A DNA stretch of 64,000 nt from Methanobrevibacter_A acididurans (GCF_046197875.1 NZ_CP166991.1:1240001-1304000), one strand, 5' to 3'. Counted from the stretch's first letter, positions 1 through 8,844 are shown. Program-made: numbers and translations. Notes: generated by a model not told the origin, from the letters alone.

Positions 1-452
1 AAATCGAAAGAAGATATTGGAACTACAATGCATGCCAAGACTGCCAGGATAAAGAAAAATGCTACAAAGGAACACAAAGACAAATAACAGAATTCACAAG
101 TAACACAGCCCTAAAAATGAAAAAACAAATGGAAACAAAAGAATACAAAACCATGTTTAAAAAAAGATCAAGCACAGTAGAAGCACCATTTGGTACACTT
201 AAAACCTACTACCACATAAATGAACTACCAACAACAGGAATACAACACACAGAACACATACTAGCACTACAAGCACTAACATACAACCTAAAAAGACTAA
301 ACCACATAATCAAAAACGAATACGACGAAACAGACAACATAAACCAATTCATAGAAAAAATAGGAGCAACACTCAACCTAAAATGCAAAACCACAGAAAA
401 ATAAAAAAAAGTAATACCAAAAAATATCAAAAATTATTTTTGGCCAACCCTC
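1..452 (+). mobile_element. ISa copy 1 (IS1182-like), right end only
   Basis: The right-hand end of an insertion sequence that begins outside the window. It contains the end of a transposase gene, then an AT-rich tail, and stops at the 11-bp terminal sequence ggccaaccctc at 442-452. The same end closes two complete copies in this window (24129-25920 and 41151-42940). Sequence and protein are closer to the 41 kb copy than to the 24 kb copy: it shares the Lys-Asn-Glu-Tyr stretch near the C-terminus, where the 24 kb copy has Lys-Asn-Thr-Tyr. Confidence 0.93.
3..404 (+). CDS. Transposase, C-terminal part (truncated by window edge)
   Basis: Last 133 residues of a DDE transposase of the DUF772/DDE_Tnp_1 (IS1182-like) type. 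Visible parts are a Cys-x2-Cys zinc pair with a further Cys near its N-terminal end and the segment STVEAPFGTLK, whose Glu is the third acidic residue of the DDE catalytic triad. The reading frame is open from the window edge. The first two triad Asp residues lie outside the window. The protein cuts and joins the ends of its own element. Confidence 0.92.
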   Translation: MERRYWNYNACQDCQDKEKCYKGTQRQITEFTSNTALKMKKQMETKEYKTMFKKRSSTVEAPFGTLKTYYHINELPTTGIQHTEHILALQALTYNLKRLNHIIKNEYDETDNINQFIEKIGATLNLKCKTTEK

Positions 453-530
453 AACCTAAAAAAGAAAAAGAAAATAAAGATAATAAAAAAGATAGTGAAA
501 AAGAATAAATTTTTGGAGGATTTTATAACA

Positions 531-722
531 ATGCAATGTAGATTATGTGGATATGAATTTACAGAAGAGGAAGCTAAAACTAGTTGTCAAAAGACACAAG
601 GTTGTAGTAAATGTAACTGTAACTTACTTATATGTCCTAAGTGTGGATATGGAAATGATCCAGTATATGGAACCGAGTTTGGTTTCATTGAAAAATTAAA
701 AGAAAAAATTAAAAGGGAATAA
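531..722 (+). CDS. Small Cys-rich zinc-ribbon protein, 63 aa
   Basis: A 63-residue protein with three Cys pairs: CRLCGY at the N-terminus, a central CSKCNC stretch, and CPKCGYG. This spacing suggests one or two structural zinc sites (zinc ribbon or rubredoxin-like). The start at 531 is chosen because a clear GGAGGA ribosome site lies at 515-520, ten bases upstream; an in-frame GTG at 495 has no such site. The gene begins about 80 bp after ISa copy 1, so its original upstream neighbours have probably been displaced. It ends in charged Lys-rich residues. No specific function can be assigned; a role in metal or redox handling is a guess. Confidence 0.75.
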   Translation: MQCRLCGYEFTEEEAKTSCQKTQGCSKCNCNLLICPKCGYGNDPVYGTEFGFIEKLKEKIKRE

Positions 723-734
723 TGAAAAAAATAT

Positions 735-762
735 TGGAGGAAAAGATTTTATTTACCCTCCA
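735..762 (+). terminator. Weak hairpin after zinc-ribbon gene
   Basis: TGGAGG and CCTCCA form a possible 6-bp stem with a loop of about 16 bases, 13 bases after the zinc-ribbon stop codon. The loop is long and no clean T-run follows directly, so a terminator role is only possible. Confidence 0.3.
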
Positions 763-897
763 CTTAAAAGAAAAATATGAAAATTAATTCTAAAAAATAT
801 CTAAAAAAAGTTTTTAATTTCTTTTTTGGATGTTGTAACTAAAAAAAAATTAATAAATAATCTTATATTATACTCTTTTTTTAATTAGTATTGTATT

Positions 898-1317
898 TTA
901 GCAGGCCCCATTAGTTTTACAAGGTCTTGCACCTGAAAAACTTAAACCAATGAAACTCATAAAGAATGTGAATCCTTTTTCGAATAGTTCATCTTCACTG
1001 TACATATTATAACCTGATATGGTTCCATCACTAATATGTTTACTGATTTCTTTAAATTTTCCATTTTCAAAAATATTTTCGTAGTATTCTTCAGGTATGT
1101 CGAATAATAAATCAACGATTGGATTATTATATGAATTAGTGTTTTCTGTTAGTTCTAATTTAACATTGTCTTTATCTATTATGGTGATTATTAAAATTTC
1201 ATTAGAACTTATTCCATTGATTATTCCTATTTTTCCATTAGGTTTTATTTTACCTAATATTCGGGTGTTATTTTCTGCCCATTGTTTCCATTTATCTAAA
1301 TTGTAAACACTTGCCAT
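898..1317 (-). CDS. Unknown protein, 139 aa, C-terminal Cys motif
   Basis: I do not recognise this protein. It is soluble, mixed alpha/beta, Asn/Ile/Glu-rich, with no membrane segment or signal peptide. It ends in an unusual Gly/Ser-rich tail with two Cys (CKTNGAC) as the last residues, which could bind metal or form a disulfide. The ATG at 1317 is preferred over a GTG at 1326, because an AAGGG ribosome site lies about ten bases upstream of the ATG. A TATA-like sequence on the minus strand near 1410 could be its promoter. It stands alone between the zinc-ribbon gene and a long noncoding tract. Confidence 0.6.
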   Translation of the reverse strand: MASVYNLDKWKQWAENNTRILGKIKPNGKIGIINGISSNEILIITIIDKDNVKLELTENTNSYNNPIVDLLFDIPEEYYENIFENGKFKEISKHISDGTISGYNMYSEDELFEKGFTFFMSFIGLSFSGARPCKTNGAC

Positions 1318-3169
1318 TATATTCACGTTCCCTTATTATTTTATTAAAGTTTCACATGAAACATTTAATATAATTAATTAGTATTATTAAATTCATGGTA
1401 TTTAAGCATTATATAGTTGAATTTAATCTGAGAAGTGTATATGAAAACTAGTAAAAAAAGGCTTTAGAAATAGAAAGTATGAGAATTTCTTTAAAAAATA
1501 GTTAAAACAAAAGTTTTCATCTTTTTTTATAGGGAAAATGGAAAAAATTAAGATTAAAAAAAATGTTTTTTTTATCCGTTATATAATCTTAAATGTGTTT
1601 TTTATTTTTTTAAATACTTTTTTTATGGAGAAAAAAATGTTATTTTTATAATATGTATAAAAAATTTTTTTTGATATGAATTCTCTTAAAAATGGAGTGG
1701 AAAATGTAAATTTTTATCCTCCAACATCAAATCTTTTTAAATAATCAGTGGTTTATTTCCATTATTTTTTTTAGATAAGATGGAAAAGAATAAAAACAAT
1801 TTTCCTTTTTTTTATTTGTGAGAAATTTGTTTTATTTTTTTAATCCAAATTTTTTCCTTTTTAGACATACAAACTCTTTTTTTTATAAGAGATAAAATAT
1901 TTTCCATTATAAAAAAAATATTCCTTTTCTAAAAATTTTTTTGGGGGGATATGAAAGGATTTTTTTTATAATAAATTTTGGGGTGGAATTTTAAAAATAT
2001 TTAATTGTTTTTTTTAGAGAATATGTTTTACCATACCTCCTATATTTTTTTTATTTAATATTTTCTCAAATTCTTTGTTTTAAACCGTTTTTTTTCTCTT
2101 TATTTATTCTTTTTATTTTTTTTGGGATTTTTTTAAAAGATCAAAAAAATATTTTCTAAAATAATTTTTTTTTAATCTTTAAAATATTTGAGTTTAACAT
2201 GGACTTAATTCCATGTCGAACCGTGTTTATAGTTAAAGTTGATTAAGTATATAAAGGTTTGTCTTTTTTATTATAAAAATGATAAAAAATTTATGAAAAT
2301 TTTATAATAATATACAGTTAAATTAATAAAAAACTGAATATAAAAATATGTTTTTTAAAATAAAATATATTTAAATACATAAAAAATGATAAAAAACTAA
2401 AGGAAATAATAAGTTAAAACCTAAAAATAGACATAAAAACGGCTTTAAACATTAAAAAACACAAAAAAACCTTAATAAAACTTATCAAAAACTATTAATC
2501 AATCGATTAAATTAATAATAAGAAGAAAACCATAATATAACATCCCATAACATCACCACCACTAAAACCTAAAAACCAAAATACAAGAGATAATACAGGA
2601 AAAAACATACTAGATAGGTTAATTATACTAAAAATAAGGCATACATTAATTTTTAAGGAAAAAATAAGACAAAGAATAAGAATTTAAAGAAAAACAAGAT
2701 TCTAAGAATATTTTAAAACAAAATTAAATAAAAACTAAGCAATCAAACAAATAAAGAAAGAACACAGAGTAATAATGATTAAATTAATATAAAAACCATT
2801 AAACATGAAAAAAATAAAAGAAAACAAAGCAATTATAATAAAAAACACAAACATAAACACAAAACTAATAAAAAAGAAAACCAAAAATTAACTATTTAAA
2901 AAGCTAAAAGAGAGTAAAACAAGGAAATCAGACAAAAACAAACAAAAAATCAAGAAAAACAAGACAAGATAAGATTTTTATATTAAAAAACTAAAAACAA
3001 TATAAAATCTAATAAAAGTCTAAAAAAGATATAATAACAGAGTAAAAATGAAAAACAGAAATTAGTAAACCTTTTTAAATCTATGAAAAATTTATAAAAA
3101 AATATAAACAAAAATACTAATACAGAAAAAAGAGTCTAAAATTTTACTCTAAGAAGGGAAAATAAAATC
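1318..3169. other. Long noncoding AT-rich tract with strand-asymmetric composition
   Basis: About 1.85 kb with no gene I can support. From about 1490 to 2190 the plus strand is T-rich with many T-runs; from about 2280 to 3160 it is A-rich. Genes in this genome have A-rich sense strands, so this polarity fits transcription leaving in both directions from about 2240, where a TATA-like motif and the hairpin element at 2190-2217 are found. It may hold decayed genes or untranslated RNAs. The promoter of the gene at 3170 should be at its right end. Confidence 0.6.
2190..2217 (-). ncRNA. Hairpin element H4 (candidate small RNA 5' end)
   Basis: On the minus strand a 7-bp perfect stem (ACATGGA / TCCATGT) closes a 6-base loop at 2197-2216. 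A TATA-like motif centred near 2250 lies about 33 bases upstream, so the hairpin would be near the 5' end of a transcript running towards 1500. The core (cga, Y/R-rich arm, AATTAA loop, CATGT) matches hairpins at 12132 and 12535 with paired base changes. Whether it is transcribed is inference. Confidence 0.4.
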
Positions 3170-3784
3170 ATGAAAATTGAAGATAAAAAACAAAAATTAA
3201 GACTAGAAATATGGAATGAACTATACCAAAAAAAATTAAGTCACAGACCCCAAGGTGATTACAATAAAATACCAGATTTTAAAGGGAAAGAAAAAGCAGC
3301 AAATATTTTAAGAAAAACATCTGAGTATCAAGATGCAAAAACCATATTCGTATCCCCTGATTCAGCACAAATCCCTGTAAGATACAATTGCATAATCGAC
3401 AATAAAACCCTCATTATGGCCACCCCTAAATTAGAAAATGGTTATTTAAAATTAAATAAAGAAGCAAAAAATCATCCACAAGAAGCAAGCACTAAAGAAG
3501 GAGCATTCAAATACGGTGCAAAAATAGATAAATTAAGTAAAGTTGATTTAGTTATAGAAGGATGTGTAGGTGTAGATCTTAAAGGAAACCGGCTTGGAAA
3601 AGGTGGAGGCTACGGTGATAGAGAAATAAGTGATTTATATAATAAAAAAGTTATAAACAATAAAACTCCAATTGCAACAACAATCCATCCATTACAAATT
3701 AAAAATAAAATTCCTATGTTAAAACATGATTGTAAAATTAATATGATTGTAAGTTCCCAATCAAAAATCTATATAAAAAGTTAA
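3170..3784 (+). CDS. 5-formyltetrahydrofolate cyclo-ligase family protein
   Basis: A 204-residue member of the methenyltetrahydrofolate synthetase fold, of the form found in archaea. The diagnostic C-terminal motif is GNRLGKGGGYGDRE around residues 140-153, the nucleotide/phosphate loop of the family. Bacterial members convert 5-formyl-THF to methenyl-THF with ATP. Methanogens use tetrahydromethanopterin as the main C1 carrier, so the true substrate here is uncertain. An AAGGGA ribosome site precedes the ATG. It is a single gene, convergent with the glutamate synthase-like gene at 3842. Confidence 0.8.
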   Translation: MKIEDKKQKLRLEIWNELYQKKLSHRPQGDYNKIPDFKGKEKAANILRKTSEYQDAKTIFVSPDSAQIPVRYNCIIDNKTLIMATPKLENGYLKLNKEAKNHPQEASTKEGAFKYGAKIDKLSKVDLVIEGCVGVDLKGNRLGKGGGYGDREISDLYNKKVINNKTPIATTIHPLQIKNKIPMLKHDCKINMIVSSQSKIYIKS

Positions 3785-3841
3785 AAAAAAATTAAAAAAA
3801 TGGTTTAAAAATTTAAATTAAACCAAAACTACCTTATTTTT

Positions 3842-5227
3842 TTATACGTGGCGAATATTTGTATAATCACTAATTTCAGAGTTAAATGTTGCAAGATTTT
3901 CCACACTTAAACCATGAACATCATTATTACCAGTTATTCTTGCAAATGTTTTAATTTCTTCACATGAAACATTTAAGAAATTTGCAACACGTTTAACTGC
4001 TGCATCTTCCTGAAATCTTGCGCGTAACTCAGGATCCTGAGTAGCTACACCTACAGGACAGTTCCCAGTTCCACAAATACGGTACTGTTGACAAGCAGCA
4101 GCAATAAGAGCAGCTGAGGCAACAGCCACAGCATCAGCACCTAAGGATAAAGCCTTAGCAAAATCACCAGAAACTCTTAAACCTCCAGTAATTACAAGAC
4201 TAACATCACTATGATGTTCATCTAAGTATTTACGAGCACGATAGAGAGCATAAATTGTAGGAACACTAGTAGAGTCACGAATCAATTTAGGACTTGCACC
4301 AGTAGCACCACCCCGACCATCAATAGTTATAAAATCAGGTTCAGAATATAAACAATACTCTAAATCTTCTTCAATTCGACCAGCAGCAATTTTAACACCA
4401 ATAGGACGACCTTCAGATTTTTCACGAAGCATACTAACCATAGTTTTTAAATCTTCCTTACCCTCAATTTCAGGGAAATTAGAAGGACTTATAATATCTT
4501 CATTAGGATTCTTACCCCGTATTTCAGCTATCTCAGATGTGACTTTAGCACCAGGTAAATGCCCACCCATTCCAGGTTTAGTTCCCTGACCAATCTTAAT
4601 CTCAATAGCATCACTAGTTTTAAGATTTTCACTAGTTACACTGTACTTATTCGGAACATATTCAAAAATGTATTTATAAGCTGAACTTTTTTCTTCAGGA
4701 AGTATTCCACCTTCACCACTACACATTGCAGTTTTTGCAAGAGCACTTCCCTTAGATAAAGAAACCTTAGTCTCTCTAGATAATGCACCAAAAGACATGT
4801 GTGAAATATAAACTGGACTTTCAAGAACCATTGGTTTTTTAGCATTCTTACCAATTATTGTAGTTGAATTTACCTCCGCATCCTCATCTAAAGGTGCAGG
4901 GTTTAATTGATTAGCTATAACAAGAATATCATCCCATGAAGGCATTGGTAATTGTGTTCCCATACCATCAATTATACTTTCACCATGAACAGCCATACGA
5001 TGCATATCAGTCATTTTTGGCATCTTTGCATCTGTTCGGATAGTTTCAGGAGGATAATCTAATGGAGTTTCCTCTTCCTCAATTTGTTCCTCTTCTTCTT
5101 CTAATATTTCTTCAAACTTATAAGATGGTTGTTTACAGAATGGACAGACATCAATTTCAGTTATTTTTTTACCTGCTTCCTCTTCATCATAAATAAATCC
5201 ACATACACTACATTTAAATCTCGCCAT
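3842..5227 (-). CDS. Glutamate synthase FMN-domain protein with N-terminal rubredoxin
   Basis: A 461-residue protein corresponding to the central FMN-binding synthase domain of GltB, as in the split archaeal glutamate synthases. Residues 1-40 form a rubredoxin-like domain (CSVCG and CPFC pairs), then an acidic linker, then the FMN barrel. Near residue 380 the segment CQQYRICGTGNCPVGVAT supplies Cys residues for the family's Fe-S cluster. The domain makes glutamate from 2-oxoglutarate and ammonia; the rubredoxin module suggests direct electron delivery. A TAAGGAG ribosome site lies upstream. The 46-residue membrane protein at 5259-5399 is immediately upstream on the same strand, and rubrerythrin follows further upstream, suggesting a redox neighbourhood. 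Confidence 0.85.
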   Translation of the reverse strand: MARFKCSVCGFIYDEEEAGKKITEIDVCPFCKQPSYKFEEILEEEEEQIEEEETPLDYPPETIRTDAKMPKMTDMHRMAVHGESIIDGMGTQLPMPSWDDILVIANQLNPAPLDEDAEVNSTTIIGKNAKKPMVLESPVYISHMSFGALSRETKVSLSKGSALAKTAMCSGEGGILPEEKSSAYKYIFEYVPNKYSVTSENLKTSDAIEIKIGQGTKPGMGGHLPGAKVTSEIAEIRGKNPNEDIISPSNFPEIEGKEDLKTMVSMLREKSEGRPIGVKIAAGRIEEDLEYCLYSEPDFITIDGRGGATGASPKLIRDSTSVPTIYALYRARKYLDEHHSDVSLVITGGLRVSGDFAKALSLGADAVAVASAALIAAACQQYRICGTGNCPVGVATQDPELRARFQEDAAVKRVANFLNVSCEEIKTFARITGNNDVHGLSVENLATFNSEISDYTNIRHV

Positions 5228-5258
5228 TTTTTCTCAAAATCTCCTTAATATATTTTTT

Positions 5259-5399
5259 TTAGATAATTTTTGATCCTTTTAACACTAATAAAATTATTAA
5301 AAATAGTAATAAAATAAGAACCAATATACCTTCTTTGGTGTTTATAGGTATAGGTGCACATGTGCCTTTAGAACATGTTTTTTTGTCTTCTTCTTTCAT
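5259..5399 (-). CDS. 46-aa single-span membrane protein with CSKGTC motif
   Basis: A short open frame, translated by hand. It gives 46 residues: a charged N-terminus (MKEEDKK), a CSKGTCAP motif, then one strongly hydrophobic helix of about 18 residues and a short basic C-terminus. The composition is that of a real small membrane protein rather than random AT-rich sequence. It ends 31 bp before the rubredoxin-glutamate synthase gene on the same strand, so the two may be co-transcribed. The ribosome site is weak (AGAAG). The two Cys could bind metal. Function unknown. Confidence 0.6.
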   Translation of the reverse strand: MKEEDKKTCSKGTCAPIPINTKEGILVLILLLFLIILLVLKGSKII

Positions 5400-5547
5400 A
5401 ATAAACTTCTAAAAAAAAATTAAATAAATTTTAAAGGGGAAAAGTGAAATAAAAGTAAAAAAGTAAAAATTAAAAAAAATGAATTATTTTTCCCCTTTTT
5501 TATTTATAATAAATCAAATTTTTTTAAATAAAATTAAAATATTTTTT

Positions 5548-6099
5548 TTATTCATAATTTTTTGGTCTTACTTGGAAGTAAGATCTTGGATGGTCACATA
5601 CTGGGCATACAGTTGGAGCTTCTTTTCCAACAAATATATGGCCACAGTTACTGCATTGCCATTCTACTTCTTCATCTTTTGCAAATACTTTTTCTTCTTT
5701 AACATTATTTAAAAGAGTTCTGTATCTTTCTTCATGTTCTTTTTCTATGTCAGCTACTGCACTGAATTTGTATGCAAGTTCATCAAAGCCTTCTTTTTCT
5801 GCAGTTTCTGCCATTCCTTTATACATTTCAGTCCATTCGTAATGTTCACCATCAGCTGCATCTTCAAGGTTAGTTGCAGTATCAGGTACTTGGCCTTCAT
5901 GCAAATATTTAAACCATAATTCAGCATGTTCTTTTTCATTACCTGCAGTTTCTTCAAATATGTTTTTAATTTGAACATAACCGTCTTTTTTTGCTTTGCT
6001 AGCATAATAAGTATATTTATTTCTAGCTTGAGATTCTCCAGCAAATGCAATTTCTAAATTTTTTTCAGTTTCTGTTCCTTTAAGTTTTTTATAGTCCAT
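5548..6099 (-). CDS. rbr: Rubrerythrin
   Basis: A 183-residue rubrerythrin, a non-haem iron peroxidase that protects anaerobes from hydrogen peroxide. Residues 1-140 form the ferritin-like four-helix diiron domain, with the Glu ligands and EKEH motifs (NEKEHAE, IEKEHEERY). Residues 148-180 form the rubredoxin domain with CSNCGH and CPVCDH Cys pairs. Length and domain order are normal. A GGAGG ribosome site precedes the ATG. It is followed downstream on the same strand by the rubredoxin-fused glutamate synthase cluster; electrons probably come from rubredoxin-type carriers. Confidence 0.96.
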   Translation of the reverse strand: MDYKKLKGTETEKNLEIAFAGESQARNKYTYYASKAKKDGYVQIKNIFEETAGNEKEHAELWFKYLHEGQVPDTATNLEDAADGEHYEWTEMYKGMAETAEKEGFDELAYKFSAVADIEKEHEERYRTLLNNVKEEKVFAKDEEVEWQCSNCGHIFVGKEAPTVCPVCDHPRSYFQVRPKNYE

Positions 6100-6222
6100 A
6101 TTCTTTTTGCCTCCATAAAAAGTTTAAAAAATTTTTATATAATAAATTGTTTTATTATACTTAATAATATATCTTTCTAAAAAAAAATTTCATAAAATAA
6201 AAAAAAGAATTCTAATTTTCTT

Positions 6223-6669
6223 TTATTGTAAGAAAATTATTGTATTAATTATCCTATTATAATCTTCTATTTCTTCTGCTGAATCGGGACAACTAGTTAA
6301 TTCAAAAACATACATAGATTCCTTATGAAAAATAAATGTTGTATGTAATTGTAACATTCGATCATCCATTTTAGCATTAGCTACTATTTCAATTGAATTT
6401 GCACCATCAATTGACCCAATATCTGAATGTATAATGTTCCAACCCTGATTAATAAAACTATTATTTAATTCTTTTAAAAGTTCATTTGTAGATTTATCAG
6501 TTTTTTCTGGATAATTGTAAATTGTTATAATGCTTGGTATTTTATTAACTACTTTAACTAATGCTTTAACACATGAGGGACCTCTTGTTTTAGGATCTTG
6601 TTCTTTCCACATATCAGAATAATTAAATGAAATGTTTTCATTTTGATATATTTTACCTAATCTTGCCAT
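6223..6669 (-). CDS. Unknown 148-aa protein, PsbP/DUF1795-like
   Basis: A soluble protein of 148 residues. Its plan (N-terminal Phe/Trp-rich strand, FNYSDMWKE, then alternating strands ending in a helix with an Ile-Ile pair) resembles the small PsbP/DUF1795-like proteins common in Methanobacteriales. That match is by pattern only. The protein at 7079 has the same plan (TYPSFWEL near the start, a final short helix), so the two may be distant paralogs. There is no signal peptide or membrane helix. It is a single gene upstream of rubrerythrin on the same strand. Confidence 0.6.
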   Translation of the reverse strand: MARLGKIYQNENISFNYSDMWKEQDPKTRGPSCVKALVKVVNKIPSIITIYNYPEKTDKSTNELLKELNNSFINQGWNIIHSDIGSIDGANSIEIVANAKMDDRMLQLHTTFIFHKESMYVFELTSCPDSAEEIEDYNRIINTIIFLQ

Positions 6670-6810
6670 TAATAATCAACTCCAACATAATCTTTCATAT
6701 AATCCTCATTACATACCAAAATTTAATATTAATACATTAAATGATATATTTAAGTGTAAAAAAAAGGTAGTATAGAATAAAAAAAAAGATTATTATATTT
6801 TTTTCTACTT

Positions 6811-6957
6811 TTAAATGAAGTATTGATAAATTTCTATTCCTATGCCCCTATATCCACAATCTGGACAATATTTTTCAACAATCTTTTCATCTTCTACTGC
6901 TAGTACTATTGTATTGCTTCCACATTGAGGACAAAGCCCTTCAACATTCTTTATCAT
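6811..6957 (-). CDS. 48-aa zinc-ribbon protein
   Basis: A short frame, translated by hand. The 48-residue product has two Cys pairs, CPQCGS near residue 9 and CPDCGY near residue 31, separated by about 20 residues: a textbook four-Cys zinc ribbon. A GGAAG ribosome-like site lies about eleven bases upstream of the ATG. It sits between the two PsbP-like genes on the same strand. Such mini zinc ribbons often act in nucleic acid or protein contacts, but no specific role can be assigned. Confidence 0.65.
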   Translation of the reverse strand: MIKNVEGLCPQCGSNTIVLAVEDEKIVEKYCPDCGYRGIGIEIYQYFI

Positions 6958-7078
6958 AAATTTATTACTTCCATATACAAAATTTTTTATTTTATTAAAG
7001 AAAAATTATTCTTAATTTAATAATTGTTAAAAATATCTTTTTTTATCTTTTATAAAACTTGTTAATTTATAACCTGTT

Positions 7079-7492
7079 TTATTTAAAAGTTAAACTTTTA
7101 ATAATTTCATCAAGATCACTATCTTCAGGATTATTTAATCCAAAAGTGAAATAATCAAAAAGGTATGCATCTTTATTATGGATTAAACCAATAGAACGAG
7201 TTTTAAGTGGTGGTTCATGTGTCATGTCTATTGCTTGAAATTTATGAACATCAAAATCTTTAATACTGGTTAAACGTGAATCTATAATTTTTAAAGTTTC
7301 ACTTCTTGGTATTGTTTCTACAGCAGACTTAAGATAATTTAAGTTTATACCATCTTCAGGATATTTTAAAAGCATTATCCGACTTTTTTTATGTTCATGA
7401 TCTAATATTAGTATACAATTATCAATATCATGTTCTTTTAATTCCCAAAATGAAGGGTAAGTTAATTTTAATTCATTATTTTCAAATTCCAT
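7079..7492 (-). CDS. Unknown 137-aa protein, PsbP/DUF1795-like
   Basis: A soluble 137-residue protein starting MEFENNELKLTYPSFWEL. The early Tyr-Pro-x-x-Trp motif and the last segment (DLDEIIKSLTF) match the layout of PsbP/DUF1795-type domains, where the motif marks the first strand pair and the end is an amphipathic helix. The similarity to the gene at 6223 is one of plan, not of clear identity. No catalytic residues are evident. It reads towards the zinc-ribbon gene on the same strand and lies opposite a 540-bp noncoding gap. Confidence 0.6.
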   Translation of the reverse strand: MEFENNELKLTYPSFWELKEHDIDNCILILDHEHKKSRIMLLKYPEDGINLNYLKSAVETIPRSETLKIIDSRLTSIKDFDVHKFQAIDMTHEPPLKTRSIGLIHNKDAYLFDYFTFGLNNPEDSDLDEIIKSLTFK

Positions 7493-8031
7493 TTTTTCCT
7501 ATTTTCTCCATCTTTTTTTTAAGAATCTATTTTTTTAAACTGAGTAAATATTCATATCATTATCTCTTTTTTTATGAATATATTGAATATAATAATAGTA
7601 AATAATGTAAAAATTAGAAATAGGGGAAAGGCTCCTTTTTATTTAATTAAAAAATTATTTTAAATTATGAAAAAATTTTAAAGGGAAAATAATATTCCAT
7701 TATAATTTTTTTCCTTTCTTTTTCTTGGGTGAGAATGTATAAAAAATATTTTTTTTATAAAAAAAGAAATAATTTATAGATATATTAAAATCTATTAAAA
7801 TTCATTTTTTTAATAAAAATATTTTCTTAATGTTTTAAAAAAACCTTTCCCCTGTTTGATTATATTTATTCATTGTACTTAAATAATATACATACCATTT
7901 TTTTTATGAAAATTTATTATTTTTCAATTGCTCTCGGACTTTTTTTATAAAATAGGTAATATGAAAAAATAATAGTATATAGATAAATTAATTTTTTTAA
8001 ATATGAAAAAAGGGAGGGTGTAAGTATAAAA
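7493..8031. other. Noncoding AT-rich gap upstream of cdc6-like gene
   Basis: About 540 bp without a supportable gene, T-rich on the plus strand. It should contain the divergent promoters of the genes at 7492 (minus) and 8032 (plus). I looked for repeated origin-recognition-box-like motifs of the kind found next to cdc6 genes and saw none. Confidence 0.5.
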
Positions 8032-8844
8032 ATGCAAATGCAAAAAACATTATTTGACATAATAGAAGAAGAAAGCACCATATTTCGCGACCGGGAAGTT
8101 TTTCAAAATAATTATATGCCTGAAATATTGAAGTATAGAACACAACAAATAGAAACTATGGTATTTTATTCAAGAAAGATTAAAAGAGGATATGCTCCAA
8201 GTAATATGGAAATAAAAGGACTCAATGCAACTGGAAAAACAAGCACAGTTACTAAATATATACAATTAATAGAAGAAGCATGCCCTAATGTTATATCTTT
8301 AATAATAAATTGTCAAATGCATAGAACAGAATACACTATACTTAGTGAAATTTATAAAAAAATTTTCAAGAAAAAAACACAAACCAACACTTTAAACACA
8401 ATTAATATTTACGATGAAATAATGACTTACCTCACCAAGCATAAAAAAGTGCTAATTGTAGCTTTAGATGATTATGACGCTATAAAAAATAATAATGAAC
8501 TTAATAAAGTATTATACACGTTACTTAGAGCCCATGAAACATATCATGAAGTTAAAATAAGCATTATAACAATAACAAAACCTCAAAAACATATCATACT
8601 TAATTTAAATATTAGTACAATATTTTTACCAATGAATATTTACTTCCCCACATATACCAGATCTCAAATAAAGGATATATTAAAACAGAGAATTGAATTA
8701 GGATTCTATCCTGGAGTAGTAAGTGAAGATTACCTGGAAAAATTAACAGATTCCACTTATAATTCTGGAAATATCCGTGAAGGTATAAAAAAATTATTAG
8801 ATGATGGTGAAAAAGCAGAATATTATGGTGAAACAAAAATATAA
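8032..8844 (+). CDS. Cdc6/Orc1-like AAA+ ATPase lacking winged-helix domain
   Basis: A 270-residue protein of the archaeal replication-initiator family. Residues 18-42 carry the usual N-terminal signature (IFRDREVF...YMPEILKYR..QI). The Walker A loop is GLNATGKT (63-70), Walker B is LIVALDDYD (141-149), and the FPTYTRSQI..IL..R region and a sensor-2-like GNIREGI (246-252) follow. Known Cdc6/Orc1 proteins are about 380-410 residues, with a C-terminal winged helix that binds the origin. Here the protein stops just after sensor 2, so that domain is absent. A GGGAGGG ribosome site is present. It could be a regulatory variant or a truncated remnant; no second frame with a winged helix is visible downstream. 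Confidence 0.8.
   Translation: MQMQKTLFDIIEEESTIFRDREVFQNNYMPEILKYRTQQIETMVFYSRKIKRGYAPSNMEIKGLNATGKTSTVTKYIQLIEEACPNVISLIINCQMHRTEYTILSEIYKKIFKKKTQTNTLNTINIYDEIMTYLTKHKKVLIVALDDYDAIKNNNELNKVLYTLLRAHETYHEVKISIITITKPQKHIILNLNISTIFLPMNIYFPTYTRSQIKDILKQRIELGFYPGVVSEDYLEKLTDSTYNSGNIREGIKKLLDDGEKAEYYGETKI

Noticed and set aside
2205..2235. The ggttcga sequence next to hairpin H4 as the T-arm of a tRNA
   Set aside because: No acceptor, D-arm or anticodon arm can be folded around it.
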